The notes under the pieces were generated by a model, which did not search any database, was not told where the DNA came from, and worked only from the letters and a program-made list of their open reading frames with translations. Below, in pieces: positions 27,093 to 36,130 of a stretch of DNA of 64,000 nucleotides. Position 1 is the first letter of the stretch. Every line of letters begins with the position of its first letter. The stretch is from Geobacter sp. DSM 9736. Lineage in GTDB: Bacteria; Desulfobacterota; Desulfuromonadia; Geobacterales; Geobacteraceae. Made by a program: the position numbers and the translations under genes. The stretch spans positions 1,612,001-1,676,000 of the forward strand of contig NZ_LT896716.1 in the NCBI RefSeq assembly GCF_900187405.1, read 5' to 3'.

Positions 27093-28801
27093 TTGTCACT
27101 TGTCTCCGCCTTGATTTTCCGGATTTTCTCGGCCAGATCCTTCCGGTCAGGATCGAGCTTGAGTGCCTTTTTGTACAGAGGGAGCGCCTTGCGGTGATTT
27201 TCAACGGCAGCGTACGCATCGGCCAGATGGGCGATGACGGTGGCATCGTCCTCAAGCAGCTCGACCGCCCGCTCCAGTTGCACTATGGCCTCGTTGTAAC
27301 GTTTGAGCTTATAGTAGACCCAGCCGAGGCTATCGAGGATGAAGCCGTCGTTGGGACGAAGGCTCACCGCCTTCCTGATGTACTGAAGGGCCTCCTCCAG
27401 ATTGGTTCCCATTTCGGCATAGGTATAGCCGAGGTAGTTGAGAGCTTGCGCGTCGTCGGGAACCAGTTGGATCACCTTCTTCATGCGAAGGATCGACTCG
27501 TCACGCTTCCCAAGCTTGTCATAAAGGATGCCTATGCGGAAAAGCAGTCTCGATTCACTGGGGAATCGGCCCTCTACGCTCCGGAGAGTCTTGAGGCCCT
27601 CTTCATACTTCTCCATCGACTCATAGAGGCCAGAGAGGAGCAGGTACGGCTCGACCCGCGCCGGGTTTGAAGCTATCGCCTTCTCCAGGAGCGCAATCCC
27701 CTTCTGCGGCTCCCCCTTCTCCTTATAGATGAAGGATATCTGACCTAGCGCGTCGAAATAGTTGAAAGCGGTTTCCGGTATGCGGGAAAAGTGCTCCAGA
27801 GCATTATCAAGGTCACCTTTTTCTTCATAAGCAGTGCCGAGGTAGAAGCGGATCTGCTGGGCTTCCGGCTCCAGCTTCAGTATCTCGCTGAACTCGCGGA
27901 TGGCATCATCGAAGCGTTCGAGCTCGAGATATATGAGGCCGATCTTGCGCCGGGCGTCCATGCCTCCTTCCCCTTTTCCCATCTGCCCCTGAAGAAGGGA
28001 GAGGGCCTCCTGAAGGCGGTTTTGCTGGATGTAGAGCTGGACCAGGTGCTGCTGGACGTTTGTATTGCTCGGGTTTACTTCTAGAAGGTTCTTGTAGGCG
28101 GCAATGGCGTCATCGTATCGCCCCTGCACCTCCATTGTAATGGCGAGGTCGATCAGGGCCTGCTCGAAATCAGGTTTCAACTCCACAGCCTTCCGGTAAT
28201 ACTGAACCGCTTCCAGAGGGAGCTTCATCTGATCGTACGTCTTGCCGAGATAGTAGTAGCCGATTGCAGAATCCGGCACCGCAGCGACGAGTTCCTTCAG
28301 CGTATTGACCGCCTCTCCATACTCGAAGAGCTTCACGTATGAGATCGCCAGGTGCATGTACAACTCCTCTTTGGAGGGGTCCAGTTCCTTGGCTTTCCGG
28401 TAATAGACGATTGCTTCCTTATCCCGTTTGAGCCCCGCAAGAAGGTTTCCGGCGAGGGTGTAGGCTTTCAGATTCTTCGGATCGAGACTCACCGTCGTTT
28501 CGGCCTCTCTCAAAGCATCCTCGATCCTGTTCATCTTCAAGTATATCCCAGCAGCAGCAAGATGAAGGTGAGGAGCGTCGGAATCTGCCTGGATCGCAGC
28601 CTGCAGCAGCGCGAGTGCACCCTCGTTATCACCTTCCAAATTGTGCAGCCGGGATTGAGCATAGAGATACATGTTCCTCGAATCCACTATATCGACCGAC
28701 GGACCGGCAGAAGCGCTTCTTGTTTGTTGAGGACCTGATGCACAGGCAGCAAGCAGTTCGAGCGCGGAGAGTCCGGCCACGATGGATACTAGAATCTTCA
28801 T
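27089..28801 (-). CDS. TPR-repeat lipoprotein
   Basis: A 570-residue protein made almost entirely of tetratricopeptide repeats (I estimate at least 12 34-residue units, for example ALNYLGYTYAEMG and FILDSLGWVYYKLKRY). A lipobox-type signal (LLAACAS, Cys near 19) anchors it to the membrane. The start chosen is the ATG with AAGGA five bases upstream; the longer frame to 28966 is not a signal sequence and has no ribosome site. As first gene of the operon with a peptide-type ABC importer, it may be an envelope scaffold; this is inference. Confidence 0.88.
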   Translation of the reverse strand: MKILVSIVAGLSALELLAACASGPQQTRSASAGPSVDIVDSRNMYLYAQSRLHNLEGDNEGALALLQAAIQADSDAPHLHLAAAGIYLKMNRIEDALREAETTVSLDPKNLKAYTLAGNLLAGLKRDKEAIVYYRKAKELDPSKEELYMHLAISYVKLFEYGEAVNTLKELVAAVPDSAIGYYYLGKTYDQMKLPLEAVQYYRKAVELKPDFEQALIDLAITMEVQGRYDDAIAAYKNLLEVNPSNTNVQQHLVQLYIQQNRLQEALSLLQGQMGKGEGGMDARRKIGLIYLELERFDDAIREFSEILKLEPEAQQIRFYLGTAYEEKGDLDNALEHFSRIPETAFNYFDALGQISFIYKEKGEPQKGIALLEKAIASNPARVEPYLLLSGLYESMEKYEEGLKTLRSVEGRFPSESRLLFRIGILYDKLGKRDESILRMKKVIQLVPDDAQALNYLGYTYAEMGTNLEEALQYIRKAVSLRPNDGFILDSLGWVYYKLKRYNEAIVQLERAVELLEDDATVIAHLADAYAAVENHRKALPLYKKALKLDPDRKDLAEKIRKIKAETSDK

Positions 28802-29039
28802 GAGGGTCCTTGAGAACGGAAAAAAATACCAGCCGCCCCGAAAGAATTGCCAAAGGCAATTCCTTCTGCACGCCCGGTCACTGACGTTTGCCCAAAAGCG
28901 ATATACCGTTGTTTTAGAAGGAGTTCCGGCACCTGAAAAGCTAGCATAAAACAGCTGCACGGTCAAATATTTATCTCTTGCGGAGACAGCCGTTTATGAT
29001 ATGGTCTTTGTACGCCAATCATGCGGGCAAGGCGGCATA

Positions 29040-30602
29040 ATGAACCAGGCGATGATCAAAGCCCTTCTCCGGACACAGGCCTACCCTGAGCCTACCCGTT
29101 CCGTGCAGTTGATTCAGACTCACGTCTCTTTCCTCTTTCTCACCGACGAGCATGTCTACAAGATAAAGAAGCCGGTCGACTTCGGCTTCCTCAACTTTAC
29201 CACCCTCGACCGGCGGCGGTTCTATTGTGGAGAGGAAGTCAGGCTGAACCGGCGTCTCTGCCCCGATATCTACTTGGGGGTCGTCGAAGTACGTGATTCG
29301 CCGGAGGGCCCCACAGTGGGGGGGAGCGGGGCTGTGATAGACTATGCGGTAAAGATGAAAAGGCTCCCGGCGGAAAGGATGCTGGATCGTCTGATAGAGA
29401 CGGGTAAGGTTTCAGAAGAGGACATGAGGCGGATCGGACATGTGATCGGCGCCTTCCACCTTAGAGCGGAGCGCAGCCCTAATATCGGGGAGTACGGAAC
29501 AGTTGCCGCAATACGGCGCAATTGGCAGGAAAACTTCGAGCAGCTTGCCCCTTTTACAGGAGAAACGGTGAGCCGGGAGGACCTGCGTCTCATCCGGGAT
29601 TGGGTGGAGCAATACCTCGACGAGCAGATGGAGCTTTTCCAGGCACGGGTGGCGGGCGGCTTCATCAGGGACTGCGACGGCGACATCCACCTCGAAAATA
29701 TCTGCCTCACCGATCAGGTCAACATCTTTGACTGCATCGAATTCAACGATCGCTTCCGCTACTCCGACACCGCCGCCGACATGGCGTTCCTCGTGATGGA
29801 CCTGGAATTTCATGGAAGGTCCGACCTTGTTACTCCCCTCGTCCAGGAATATACCGCCACCACAGGTGATCCGGACTTGATGCGACTGCTCGGATTCTAT
29901 TCGACATATCGCGCGGTGGTGCGGGGAAAAGTAGAAAGTTTCCGGCTCAGGGATCCTCAGATTCCCGGCGAAGAAAAGGAAGCTGCGCGAAGGAAGGCGG
30001 CCAAATATCTCCATCTTGCCCGCAATTACGTACTCAGAAGCCGCCTGCCACTCACACTTTTCGTTACCTGCGGGATAACGGGAACCGGCAAGAGCACGGT
30101 GGCCGCTGCACTGGCAACGGAATTGGACCTGGAAATTTTTACGTCGGATATCGTACGTAAACAGCTGGCGGGGATGCCTGAAGTCCGGCATGTTTACTCC
30201 CAGTATGGAGATGGCATTTATACCGAAGCGTTTACCGAGTCCACCTACCGGCAACTGATGCACCTTGGAAAAGAAGCCCTTGCACGGGGTCGGAGCGTTC
30301 TCATCGATGCAACCTTCCGCCGCAAATCTGACAGGAGCATCTTCAGAGCAGTGGCTGGGCAATCCGGGGCCAGGTTCTTCATCATCCACACTTCATGCCC
30401 GGAAGACACGGCTCGACAGCGGCTCGATGAGAGGGCTGAAAAGAAAGGGGGCGTGTCGGACGGACGCTGGGAGATCTATCACCTGCAACGACAGGAATTC
30501 GAGCCCCCCGGAGCAGATGAAGCAAACCTTATTTTTATCGATACAACGTTACCGATTGATGATATTCTTAAGCACATTCTTCGGGAGACGGGGCTCGTAT
30601 GA
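29040..30602 (+). CDS. Two-domain kinase: aminoglycoside-phosphotransferase-like plus P-loop kinase
   Basis: The 520-residue protein joins an APH-like domain (about 1-320, with the catalytic-loop-like HLENI and IFDCIEFND) to a P-loop kinase domain (Walker A GITGTGKST near residue 350). This fusion is a widespread family of unknown substrate (COG2187 plus COG0645 type). The ATG at 29040 follows AAGGCGGCATA; the upstream in-frame ATG has no site. Its stop overlaps the next gene by four bases (ATGA), linking it to the symporter-phosphatase operon. Confidence 0.85.
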   Translation: MNQAMIKALLRTQAYPEPTRSVQLIQTHVSFLFLTDEHVYKIKKPVDFGFLNFTTLDRRRFYCGEEVRLNRRLCPDIYLGVVEVRDSPEGPTVGGSGAVIDYAVKMKRLPAERMLDRLIETGKVSEEDMRRIGHVIGAFHLRAERSPNIGEYGTVAAIRRNWQENFEQLAPFTGETVSREDLRLIRDWVEQYLDEQMELFQARVAGGFIRDCDGDIHLENICLTDQVNIFDCIEFNDRFRYSDTAADMAFLVMDLEFHGRSDLVTPLVQEYTATTGDPDLMRLLGFYSTYRAVVRGKVESFRLRDPQIPGEEKEAARRKAAKYLHLARNYVLRSRLPLTLFVTCGITGTGKSTVAAALATELDLEIFTSDIVRKQLAGMPEVRHVYSQYGDGIYTEAFTESTYRQLMHLGKEALARGRSVLIDATFRRKSDRSIFRAVAGQSGARFFIIHTSCPEDTARQRLDERAEKKGGVSDGRWEIYHLQRQEFEPPGADEANLIFIDTTLPIDDILKHILRETGLV

Positions 30603-30865
30603 CGCAACGCCGCACCCTTAAAAAACGCCTCCTACGCCGGATGTGCCTGACAGAATCGTGGGTGATCTTCTTCATTCTCGGCATCATCATGATGAACTAC
30701 CCTTTCATCACCATCTTCAACAAGCCTTTCCTGATATTCGACATACCTCTCCTTTTCCTCTACTTCTCCATCGGCTGGCTGGTGTCGATACTTGTCATCT
30801 ACTTCTTCACCCGCGCGATAGGCTTCTGCGAAAACGACCGGAAGCAAAGAGGAGACCAGCTTTGA
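30599..30865 (+). CDS. Small membrane protein coupled to the symporter-like phosphatase
   Basis: Eighty-eight residues with two hydrophobic segments (about 20-37 and 47-70) separated by a short MNYPFITIFNKPFLIF-type loop. It recalls small membrane partners placed before SSF-type transporters (DUF4212) and CbrX, which precedes the SSF-fused kinase CbrA in Pseudomonas; this is analogy, not shown homology. Four-base overlaps on both sides (ATGA with the kinase gene, TTGA with the next) mean equal, coupled expression. Confidence 0.8.
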   Translation: MTQRRTLKKRLLRRMCLTESWVIFFILGIIMMNYPFITIFNKPFLIFDIPLLFLYFSIGWLVSILVIYFFTRAIGFCENDRKQRGDQL

Positions 30866-33800
30866 AGCTGGGGATCGAACTGGTTGTAGGGGTTTCACTC
30901 CTCTACATATTCCTCCTCTTCCTCGTAGCCTACTATGCCGACCGGAAACGGGAACTGGGGCGGAGCATCATAAGCAATCCCCATATATATTCCCTTTCCA
31001 TCGCGGTCTACGCGACCTCCTGGACCTTCTACGGCAGCGTCGGCAAAGCTGCCACCACCGGGCTAGACTACCTGCTCATCTATCTGGGACCCTCACTGGC
31101 AGCATTCTCCTGGTGGTTTCTGCTGCGCAAGATCGTCCGGATAAGCAAGGAAAACAACATAACCTCCATTGCCGACTTCATCAGTTCCAGGTACGGGAAG
31201 TCGCAGTGGCTGGGGGCGCTCGTCACCATAATAGCGATCCTTGGGATCATGCCCTACATCGCACTTCAGCTCAAGGCGGTCTCGACCACTTTCGACATAA
31301 TCTGCGGATATCCAGCTCTGCAACTCGAGGCCCACGGTGCACCCGCAGTCACTCCCCATTCGGATTTCTTCACGGCCCTGATTCTCGCAATATTCGGCGT
31401 CATCTTCGGTGCAAGGCACCTGGTCTCCTCTGAAAGACACGAAGGGCTTGTGGCAGCCATTGCAGTGGAATCGGTTGTAAAACTCGCCACGTTTCTGATC
31501 GTCGGCTTCTTCGTCACCTTCGTCATGTTTGACGGCTTCACCGACATCTTCTCAAGGATACAGGAGCGGGGGGACCTCATCGTCCGCCTCACCACAATAG
31601 GTCAGAACGTCGACGACTCCTTCGTCAGCTGGTTCACGATGCTGTTTCTCTCGATGGGAGCGGTTATGCTTCTCCCCAGACAGTTTCATATAATGGTCAT
31701 CGAGAATTCGGATGAGGAGCATATCAAGGAAGCAATGTGGCTCTTCCCGGCTTACCTCTTCCTCATCAATCTGTTTGTGATGCCCATCGCACTCGGCGGA
31801 ATCATCTACTCGGGAGGGAGCCACGGCGCCGATTACTTCGTTCTCAACCTCCCTCTCAACACCGGCCACCGCTGGCTCGCCCTCCTCACCTTCCTGGGGG
31901 GCTTCTCGGCGGCGGCGGGGATGGTAATGGTGGAATCCATAGCAATCTCCACCATGCTCATGAATCATCTCCTCATGCCCATCGTAGTAAAACTGAAACC
32001 ACGGGCGTGGTTCCCCCTGCTTCTCATAAACCTGAAACGTTTCGGTATTTTTCTCGTCGTTTTCCTCGGCTACCTCTACCACAGGATCGTGGGCGAGACA
32101 TACATGCTGGTAAACATGGGGCTCATTTCATTTGCCGCTGCTGCCCAGTTCGGACCCGCCTTGGCCGGGAGCCTCTACTGGCGGCGGGGAAACAAGGCCG
32201 GCGCGATCACCGGGATATTCCTCGGCTTCCTAGCCTGGTTCTATACGCTCCTCATCCCCTCCCTCATCAGTTCAGGTTGGTGGCCCAGCAAAATCCTCGA
32301 CCATGGGCCTTTCGGAATCGAGCTCCTGCGCCCCACGGCACTCTTCGGACTCACCGGCTTCGACATCTGGACCCATTCCCTATTCTGGAGCATGTTGTTC
32401 AATATCGGAGGGTATCTCGCCTGCTCGATTCTGCTGGAACAGGATGATACGGAGCGGGAGCAGGCAAAGAAGTTCATCGACGTATTCGATCCCCAGAAAA
32501 ACGGGATTGCATGGGAGACGAAGCGGCTCTCAAAACCTATTACCATCATGCAGTTCGTAACCCTGATGTCGAAGTTCATAGGCGAGGCTCAGGCTCACGC
32601 CGCCATAGCCGACTACCTCGGTGACAGGGAGATCGACGAAAAAGGGAGCGTTTCTGAGTTCGAACTCCCCAAACTGAAGCGATTCATCGAAAAATCTCTG
32701 GCAGCTTCGGTGGGCGCAGCGGCAGCAGGAGCAATAGTTGAAAGCTATCTCTCCGACCTCGGCTCGAAGATGGAATCGGTCTACGACATCTTCAGCACCG
32801 TTCGCTCGTCCCTGGCGGAAAGCCGCGAGGCTCTATACGTACGGCTGCGGGCATCGGAGATCATGAGCAGGACCACGGATCTCCAGACCATCATGGACGA
32901 TCTTCTCGGCCTTCTCTTGAACGAGTTCAAGTTCGACCTTGCGATCATCCGTCTCATAAACAAGGAGGGAATTCTCACTGTGCAGAGCTACCGGGGAAGC
33001 GAAGCCCGGAGCATTACCGAGAGCGACTGGCTGCCAGAGATAGACACCTACATAGGGGAGGCATTCCTCTCCAACAAGCCGCAATTCATAAACGACACGG
33101 CAAACATCACCAAGCCCCGCTCCCGCGAGATCATGGAGAAGGAGGGGATCAAGTCCTTTGCCCATATCCCCATCGCAAGCGAAGGATCTCCCCCGACCGG
33201 GGTGCTTTCGGTATTTTCGAAGACAATCATCGGCTTCTTCACCGAGCCCTTCATCAGGCTCCTCGGAAGTCTCGCGGGACAGCTCGCCCAAGCCGTGAAA
33301 ATCGACTCCGAAATGAAGGCGCGAGAACAGGAACGGCAGCAGAAGGAAAAGGCACTGCTGGAAAAGGCACGGGTGCTGCGGGACATGGAGCTGGCAAAAC
33401 AGATACAGCTATCGTTACTGCCGGCCTCCCCTCCGGAACTGCAAGGCATGCAGTTGGCCAGCACCTGCGTGCCCGCTACTCATGTGGGGGGAGATTACTA
33501 CGACTTCTTCCAGCGCGGCACTACTGTACTGGATGCCGTCATTGCCGATGTCTCGGGGCATAGCGTGGGAGCCGCTCTCATAATGGTCGAAACCCGAAGC
33601 GTCCTTCGAGCCCAGTTCCGCTTCACCGACAGCACGAGCGACATCCTCGCCGTCCTGAACAACCTTCTTTACGAGGATCTGACGAGGGCGGAGCTTTTCA
33701 TCAGCATGTTCTACATCAAGTATGACGTAAGCACCCACGTCCTCACCTATTCGAGCGCCGGCCATAACCAGCCGATCCTCTTCCGACACGGACAGCTCGC

Positions 33801-34101
33801 CTGCAGCGAACTTGACGCGGAGGGACTTATCCTCGGAATCAAGAAGGATGTCGTTTTCGAGGAGAAGACTATCCGGCTGCAAAAAGGAGATGTGCTCGTG
33901 ATCTATACGGACGGCATCACGGAGGCACAGAACGAAACAGGGGAACTTTTCGGCTCCACGCGGCTCTGCGAGATCATTTCGAAGGTTCACGATCAGCACC
34001 CGGATGTGGTTATCAACCGAATACTTTCGGAGGTAACCAGCTTCTGCAGCGGGCATCCGCTTGAAGACGACATCTCGCTTGTGGTGATGCGGATCGTCTG
34101 A
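30862..34101 (+). CDS. SSF symporter-like sensor fused to STAC, GAF and SpoIIE/PP2C phosphatase
   Basis: The 1079-residue protein has an SSF (sodium/solute symporter) domain of about 13 helices (about 1-525), a STAC-like helical bundle (about 558-630), a GAF domain (about 668-813), a coiled linker and a SpoIIE-type PP2C phosphatase (about 846-1079) with metal-binding ADVSGH, VIYTDGITE and EDDISLV. Translation starts at TTG, behind GAGGAG, overlapping the previous stop as TTGA; the long upstream frame is spurious. The likely role is to dephosphorylate the STAS protein encoded downstream in response to a solute or its transport. SSF-STAC is best known with histidine kinase outputs such as CbrA; here the output is a phosphatase. 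Confidence 0.9.
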   Translation: MKLGIELVVGVSLLYIFLLFLVAYYADRKRELGRSIISNPHIYSLSIAVYATSWTFYGSVGKAATTGLDYLLIYLGPSLAAFSWWFLLRKIVRISKENNITSIADFISSRYGKSQWLGALVTIIAILGIMPYIALQLKAVSTTFDIICGYPALQLEAHGAPAVTPHSDFFTALILAIFGVIFGARHLVSSERHEGLVAAIAVESVVKLATFLIVGFFVTFVMFDGFTDIFSRIQERGDLIVRLTTIGQNVDDSFVSWFTMLFLSMGAVMLLPRQFHIMVIENSDEEHIKEAMWLFPAYLFLINLFVMPIALGGIIYSGGSHGADYFVLNLPLNTGHRWLALLTFLGGFSAAAGMVMVESIAISTMLMNHLLMPIVVKLKPRAWFPLLLINLKRFGIFLVVFLGYLYHRIVGETYMLVNMGLISFAAAAQFGPALAGSLYWRRGNKAGAITGIFLGFLAWFYTLLIPSLISSGWWPSKILDHGPFGIELLRPTALFGLTGFDIWTHSLFWSMLFNIGGYLACSILLEQDDTEREQAKKFIDVFDPQKNGIAWETKRLSKPITIMQFVTLMSKFIGEAQAHAAIADYLGDREIDEKGSVSEFELPKLKRFIEKSLAASVGAAAAGAIVESYLSDLGSKMESVYDIFSTVRSSLAESREALYVRLRASEIMSRTTDLQTIMDDLLGLLLNEFKFDLAIIRLINKEGILTVQSYRGSEARSITESDWLPEIDTYIGEAFLSNKPQFINDTANITKPRSREIMEKEGIKSFAHIPIASEGSPPTGVLSVFSKTIIGFFTEPFIRLLGSLAGQLAQAVKIDSEMKAREQERQQKEKALLEKARVLRDMELAKQIQLSLLPASPPELQGMQLASTCVPATHVGGDYYDFFQRGTTVLDAVIADVSGHSVGAALIMVETRSVLRAQFRFTDSTSDILAVLNNLLYEDLTRAELFISMFYIKYDVSTHVLTYSSAGHNQPILFRHGQLACSELDAEGLILGIKKDVVFEEKTIRLQKGDVLVIYTDGITEAQNETGELFGSTRLCEIISKVHDQHPDVVINRILSEVTSFCSGHPLEDDISLVVMRIV

Positions 34102-34196
34102 CGCCGTCCTGGAAGGAAGTGGTTGTGCCGGATGAGATATTGCTATATAAAAAGAATTGTGAGTAATTTTGAATTCATACGTACAGGAGCAACCCC

Positions 34197-34532
34197 ATGA
34201 ACCTGACACTGGAAAATAAGCACGAGATCATGGTTATCTTCGTGAAGGAAGAGCGGCTCGACGCACATAACTCGGGAGAGCTGAAAACAGAAATGCAGCG
34301 GCTGTTCGCCGAGGGAAAGAAGAATGTACTCGTGGACCTGAAAGATGTGCGTTTTATAGACAGCTCCGGACTCGGAGTTCTCGTATCTGGATTTAAGAAC
34401 GCTATATCGCATCAGGGGAACCTGAAGCTGTCGGCACTGCAGCCCCAGGTGAAGTCGATGTTCGAACTGACAAGACTGCACCGCGTATTCGAGATTTTTC
34501 CATCCACGCAGGAAGCGCTCGAAAACTTCTAG
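34197..34532 (+). CDS. STAS-domain anti-anti-sigma factor (RsbV/SpoIIAA-like)
   Basis: A 111-residue single STAS domain with the phosphorylatable serine in the FIDSSGLG motif (about residue 58). In partner switching the unphosphorylated form binds and blocks the RsbW-like kinase. It starts 95 nt after the phosphatase gene, behind AGGAGC, and 11 nt before the kinase gene, so the three act as one module. Confidence 0.93.
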   Translation: MNLTLENKHEIMVIFVKEERLDAHNSGELKTEMQRLFAEGKKNVLVDLKDVRFIDSSGLGVLVSGFKNAISHQGNLKLSALQPQVKSMFELTRLHRVFEIFPSTQEALENF

Positions 34533-34543
34533 CGGAGAGACGC

Positions 34544-34969
34544 ATGGACAAGAACGAAATCGAAGTCGACATCAAGGTCCCGAACCAGACCCGCTATCTG
34601 AGCCTAATCGGGCGTATCGGCGAGGATGTCGTGAAGGAACTCGACCGTTACACGGGAGACCGGGAGACGCTCGCCTATCACATCAACCTGGTTCTTACAG
34701 AAGCCATGGTAAATGCGATCAAATACGCCAATGCGGACGACCCCGACAAAATGGTGCACATCTATATCAACATCAGCGACAGCGAGCTCGTAATCAAGGT
34801 CTTCGACAACGGGCAGGGGTTCGACATCAACTCGATTCCGAAACCGAATTTTCAAAAACTGGAAGACCGCGGGCGGGGCATTTTCATCATCAAGTCCTTC
34901 ATGGACTCGGTCAAATACAGCAAGATCTGCGACGGAAATGTACTGGAAATGTCGAAAAAGCTGCACTAG
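34544..34969 (+). CDS. RsbW/SpoIIAB-like anti-sigma serine kinase
   Basis: A 141-residue HATPase_c-type protein: the N-box TEAMVNAIKYA (about 50), FDNGQGFD and the G-box GRGIFIIKSFMD. It would phosphorylate the adjacent STAS protein and hold a sigma factor or another target. No sigma factor gene is present within the window, so the final target is unknown. It ends convergently, 7 nt from the lgt stop. Confidence 0.92.
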   Translation: MDKNEIEVDIKVPNQTRYLSLIGRIGEDVVKELDRYTGDRETLAYHINLVLTEAMVNAIKYANADDPDKMVHIYINISDSELVIKVFDNGQGFDINSIPKPNFQKLEDRGRGIFIIKSFMDSVKYSKICDGNVLEMSKKLH

Positions 34970-34976
34970 CGGCGAT

Positions 34977-35768
34977 TTATACCTTCCGTCCCCCGTGCGC
35001 ATGCCGGTACGACCACCAAACCATCACCGCTCCTACGATCACCATCGGCAGGCTCAATAGCTGCCCCATGGAAAACCTTTCCACGACGAACCCGAGTTGC
35101 ATGTCAGGCTCCCTGAAGAATTCGACGAAAAATCGAAAAAGCCCGTAGAATGCCAGAAAGAGCCAGGATAGAACTCCATACGGCGGGTTCTTCCGCATCA
35201 CAAGCCACAAAATGGTGAACAGCACCACACCTTCCAGCAACGCCTCATAAAGCTGGGAAGGGTGGCGCGGCACGCCCCCTCCACCAGGAAAGACGACGCC
35301 CCAAGGCACGTCTGTAGCCCTGCCGTACAATTCCCCGTTGATGAAATTGCCGATCCTACCGAGGCCAAGGCCAATGGGCCCCGCCATGGCACAGAGATCG
35401 GCGACGGCAAAAAAAGCGACCTTCTTCTTTCGGGTGTACCAGAGGGTGGCGAGGATGGCGCCAGCGAGTCCCCCATGGAACGACATTCCTCCCTCCCATA
35501 TGGCGAACACTTTGAGCGGATTCGCAAGGTAGAAGGCAAGGTTGTAGAAGAGAATATATCCGGTCCGTCCCCCGAGAATTACCCCGAGAGCACCCGTAAA
35601 GAGATAATCGGCCACATCCTCGCGGCTCAGGGGGAGCCCACGTCGCTTCGCCCCTGCCGAAATTATGAAGTAGGCAGCAATGAATCCTATGATGTACATG
35701 AGCCCGTACCAGCGAAACTCAAGAGGGCCGAGGCGAAGGAATACGGGATCGATATCTGGATACGCCAT
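34977..35768 (-). CDS. lgt: Prolipoprotein diacylglyceryl transferase
   Basis: A 263-residue, seven-helix membrane protein with the Lgt signature GRIGNFINGELYG (about residue 140), the GGMSFHGG motif and RHPSQLYEA. It transfers diacylglyceryl from phosphatidylglycerol to the lipobox Cys of prolipoproteins at the inner membrane, and would serve the many lipoproteins in this window. AGGAGGT lies about ten bases before the ATG. Confidence 0.97.
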   Translation of the reverse strand: MAYPDIDPVFLRLGPLEFRWYGLMYIIGFIAAYFIISAGAKRRGLPLSREDVADYLFTGALGVILGGRTGYILFYNLAFYLANPLKVFAIWEGGMSFHGGLAGAILATLWYTRKKKVAFFAVADLCAMAGPIGLGLGRIGNFINGELYGRATDVPWGVVFPGGGGVPRHPSQLYEALLEGVVLFTILWLVMRKNPPYGVLSWLFLAFYGLFRFFVEFFREPDMQLGFVVERFSMGQLLSLPMVIVGAVMVWWSYRHAHGGRKV

Positions 35769-35826
35769 TGCTGCAGTTACCTCCTGATAAAGATGAGTGG
35801 GGGACTCTCAGGACGAAAGCCGCGTT

Positions 35827-35855
35827 ACGGTAGCAGCAATCATCCAGTGTGTCAA
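35827..35855 (-). promoter_or_regulatory. Possible promoter of lgt
   Basis: On the minus strand TTGACA (complement of 35850-35855) is followed after 17 bp by TACCGT, a weak -10. It lies about 60 nt before the lgt start. Confidence 0.35.
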
Positions 35856-36130
35856 TCTCCCCCAGGTACTGCAGAGCTGGGCAGGACATACGGCTCCACG
35901 GCCTCCGTCACCGTCTGCTGAAGTTACAATCATACAACTAACTGCCTTGCCAGGAGGGCTGTAGGCACCCCTCGGCTGTATATCAAATATTTCCTCAAGC
36001 TCCCTTGGCGTGATCCGATACAGTTTCACAGGTGCAGCTTTCCGCACCACCTCTTATGAGGCCGCTCTTTAAACGCTCTGGAATTCAGGTATGTGACGTT
36101 GCGACGAGCCTGACGACTTTATGTTGAAAA
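35856..36130. other. Non-coding stretch upstream of lgt
   Basis: No convincing gene is seen. A leftward frame of 80 codons (35808-36050), starting at GTG, contains a plausible-looking LYRITPRELEEIFDI segment but no family I recognise and it overlaps the lgt promoter candidate. It may be a decayed gene. Confidence 0.3.

Noticed and set aside
29412-30389. 325-codon minus-strand frame opposite the two-domain kinase
   Set aside because: Shadow of a well-supported plus-strand gene; no ribosome site or domain.
30643-30861. N-terminal extension of the SSF-phosphatase frame
   Set aside because: It overlaps the small membrane protein gene in another frame, and has no ribosome site; the TTG at 30862 with GAGGAG fits the SSF N-terminus.
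35808-36050. 80-codon minus-strand frame upstream of lgt
   Set aside because: GTG start with a badly spaced site, no recognisable family, and it runs across the likely lgt promoter.
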